Assembly: GCF_019038595.1 (NCBI RefSeq)
Contig: NZ_JAHOPF010000003.1
Coordinates: 62,001-126,000 of the forward strand
Length of the DNA: 64,000 nucleotides
Direction: 5' to 3'
DNA from: Kaistella soli
GTDB lineage: Bacteria; Bacteroidota; Bacteroidia; Flavobacteriales; Weeksellaceae
Shown here: piece by piece, positions 62,563 through 64,000 of the stretch
How positions within the stretch are numbered: position 1 is the first letter of the stretch
Layout: each line of letters begins with the position of its first letter
Position numbers and translations under genes: made by a program
The notes under the pieces: model-generated
Told to the model about the DNA's origin: nothing
What the model saw: the letters and a program-made list of their open reading frames with translations, nothing else
Database searches by the model: none

Positions 62563-63021
62563 TTACTGGACTTCTGTAGCACCAGTGTTTTCAGTGACCA
62601 AAACCGCTTTTCCGTTTTCACATTTAATTCCGGAAGGAGGCATTACCATTGCACAGTCGGACATCAGATTATATTTTTTGTTGAATGCAGCCTGCATGGC
62701 TGTGAAATTCTGAATTTTCGGTAAAATTTCTCCTTCAAGTTTGTTAGGATAAGCGATATAAGAACTCGGTCCGCCGCAAGGTTTCGCACCAATCGCTGTA
62801 AACTTCCATTCTGTTGGATCGATGCATGGTTCCGCGGCAATAAGAAGATTTATTTCCTTAATTTTTTTACTCAGTTCGTCTCTGTCATTTTGCTGGGAAA
62901 GATTATTTTCCGGTTTCAGGGCAATATCTTTGGGAAGATTTTCGGCGCTTTCAGCAGATTTTTTAGATTTGCACGACGCAAGGGACAATAGAGCAAGACT
63001 AAGGACTAAAAGGTTTTTCAT
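62563..63021 (-). CDS. Lipoprotein of unknown function
   Basis: 152 residues. Signal sequence MKNLLVLSLALLSLASC with lipobox Cys17, then a charged linker, then a compact domain with three Cys (EPCIDPTEWKFTAIGAKPCGG and DCAMVMPPSGIKCENGK) that could form disulfides. No family assigned. Its stop codon abuts that of the YihY gene. Confidence 0.75.
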   Translation of the reverse strand: MKNLLVLSLALLSLASCKSKKSAESAENLPKDIALKPENNLSQQNDRDELSKKIKEINLLIAAEPCIDPTEWKFTAIGAKPCGGPSSYIAYPNKLEGEILPKIQNFTAMQAAFNKKYNLMSDCAMVMPPSGIKCENGKAVLVTENTGATEVQ

Positions 63022-63165
63022 TTTTACTTTTACGGTTTTGGATGCAAAAATATTGCCTTTTTTCTTAGTATTTTCATATTGTTGCTTTTTTTTGTTCCTC
63101 CCCGTAACAATTTTATCTTAATGATATATTGTTTAAAAATTAATGATTTTCTTTAAATTTGACTG

Positions 63166-64000
63166 ATGAATGAATCTCTCTTCAATTTAGCCGAACATAC
63201 CAACAGAAGTATTTTTCTCACCGGAAAAGCAGGAACCGGGAAAACTACTTTTCTGAATGATTTCGTGAGCAAAACCCGTAAAAAATACATCGTGGTTGCT
63301 CCTACAGGAATCGCTGCAATCAATGCGGGCGGCGTAACGATTCACTCGATGTTTGGACTTCCGTTGAGGACTTTTCTTCCCACGACAGAAAGGGTGGACA
63401 GTAATGTAGCCAACAATATCGCCGATCTGATGCATCATTTCAAGTACCGGAAAGACAAGCTGAAACTGCTGCGCGAAATTGAAATTATTATTATTGATGA
63501 GGTTTCCATGCTTCGCGCTGATGTTTTGGATATGATGGATTTTTCTCTTCGGCATGTACGCAGAAATCAGCAGAAATTTGGTGGGGTGCAGATGCTTTTT
63601 ATTGGAGATTTGTATCAGTTGCCACCTGTTGTAAGAGACGAATATGTCCTTAAACAATATTATAATTCTCCTTTTTTCTTCGACAGCTACGCGGTGAAAG
63701 AATTACCGTTAATTACATTGGAATTAACAACCGTGTACCGCCAGAAAGATGAAAAGTTTCTGGAAATTCTGAATGAAATACGTGACGGTGAAATTGGCGA
63801 CATCGATTTTGATACCCTAAACGAAAGATATATTCCGGATTTTGAGCCTACCGATGAACCTTATGTTTATCTGACTTCGCACAACCGAATGGCGGATGAA
63901 ATCAATCAGAAAAAACTCGCTGAACTTCCCGGAAAACCTAAGTTTTACAATGCGGAAATTATCGGCAACTTTAATGAAAACCAGTATCCGAATGACGAAA
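63166..64000 (+). CDS. PIF1/RecD-like helicase (3' truncated by window end)
   Basis: 278 residues present. Walker A is LTGKAGTGKTTF near 19-30; motif Ia APTGIAAINAGGVTIHSMFG; motif II is IIIIDEVSML near 107-116; motif III MLFIGDLYQLPPVV. TVYRQKD follows. This is the superfamily 1B PIF1-like helicase common in Bacteroidota, usually about 750-800 residues with a C-terminal domain not seen here. Role in DNA repair or replication is inferred. Confidence 0.88.
   Translation, partial: MNESLFNLAEHTNRSIFLTGKAGTGKTTFLNDFVSKTRKKYIVVAPTGIAAINAGGVTIHSMFGLPLRTFLPTTERVDSNVANNIADLMHHFKYRKDKLKLLREIEIIIIDEVSMLRADVLDMMDFSLRHVRRNQQKFGGVQMLFIGDLYQLPPVVRDEYVLKQYYNSPFFFDSYAVKELPLITLELTTVYRQKDEKFLEILNEIRDGEIGDIDFDTLNERYIPDFEPTDEPYVYLTSHNRMADEINQKKLAELPGKPKFYNAEIIGNFNENQYPNDE

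Overview
The window is ordinary chromosome of a flavobacterium in the Weeksellaceae, most like Chryseobacterium or a close relative. Supporting signs are the type IX secretion components (SprA, a Plug/DUF5103 protein, a type A sorting domain), Bacteroidota promoters of the form TTG-N19-24-TAnnTTTG, the lack of Shine-Dalgarno sequences, Nfu and DPE2-like proteins of Bacteroidota type, and low GC. No insertion sequence, integrase cargo, CRISPR array or prophage is visible.

Layout. 1-20 kb: the C-terminal part of sprA, then folE, cysS, a T9SS cargo protein, a DPE2-like 4-alpha-glucanotransferase, two tandem paralogous secreted proteins of unknown function, a glycosyltransferase, a Spy-like protein, ferritin and a pair of DUF3857/transglutaminase-like proteins. 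The second of that pair has lost its catalytic residues. 19.6-24.4 kb: an AddA/RecB-like helicase-nuclease (minus strand), rpsU, xerC and hpf. 24.4-43.1 kb is the translation/transcription core: tRNA-Thr, Tyr, Gly, Thr, then tuf, tRNA-Trp, secE, nusG, rplK-rplA-rplJ-rplL, rpoB-rpoC and a DUF3467 gene. Between rplL and rpoB sits a 4 kb block of three secreted or membrane proteins that do not belong to this cluster. It is the best candidate here for an undescribed system.

43.1-44.3 kb is a repeat-rich patch: two palindrome families, a dispersed hairpin element, a ten-unit 21-bp tandem array and a GC-richer orphan gene. 44.3-64 kb: ribB with a dead GTP cyclohydrolase II domain, a luciferase-like oxidoreductase, a DUF4403 protein, tRNA-Cys, a glycine-zipper lipoprotein, a large membrane protein, aroC, three thioredoxin-fold proteins, miaA, an MBL hydrolase, the T9SS Plug protein, a ParE-type toxin-antitoxin pair, hemH, an Nfu protein with a doubled N-terminal domain, a gamma carbonic anhydrase-like protein, a GNAT acetyltransferase, a YihY/BrkB protein, a lipoprotein, and the start of a PIF1/RecD-like helicase cut by the window end.

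How it fits together: the central block supplies elongation factor, ribosomal stalk and RNA polymerase, with rpsU and hpf beside it. SprA and Plug, about 51 kb apart, are parts of the same outer-membrane translocon machinery. Four copies of one hairpin-bearing intergenic element lie between genes in the second half of the window.
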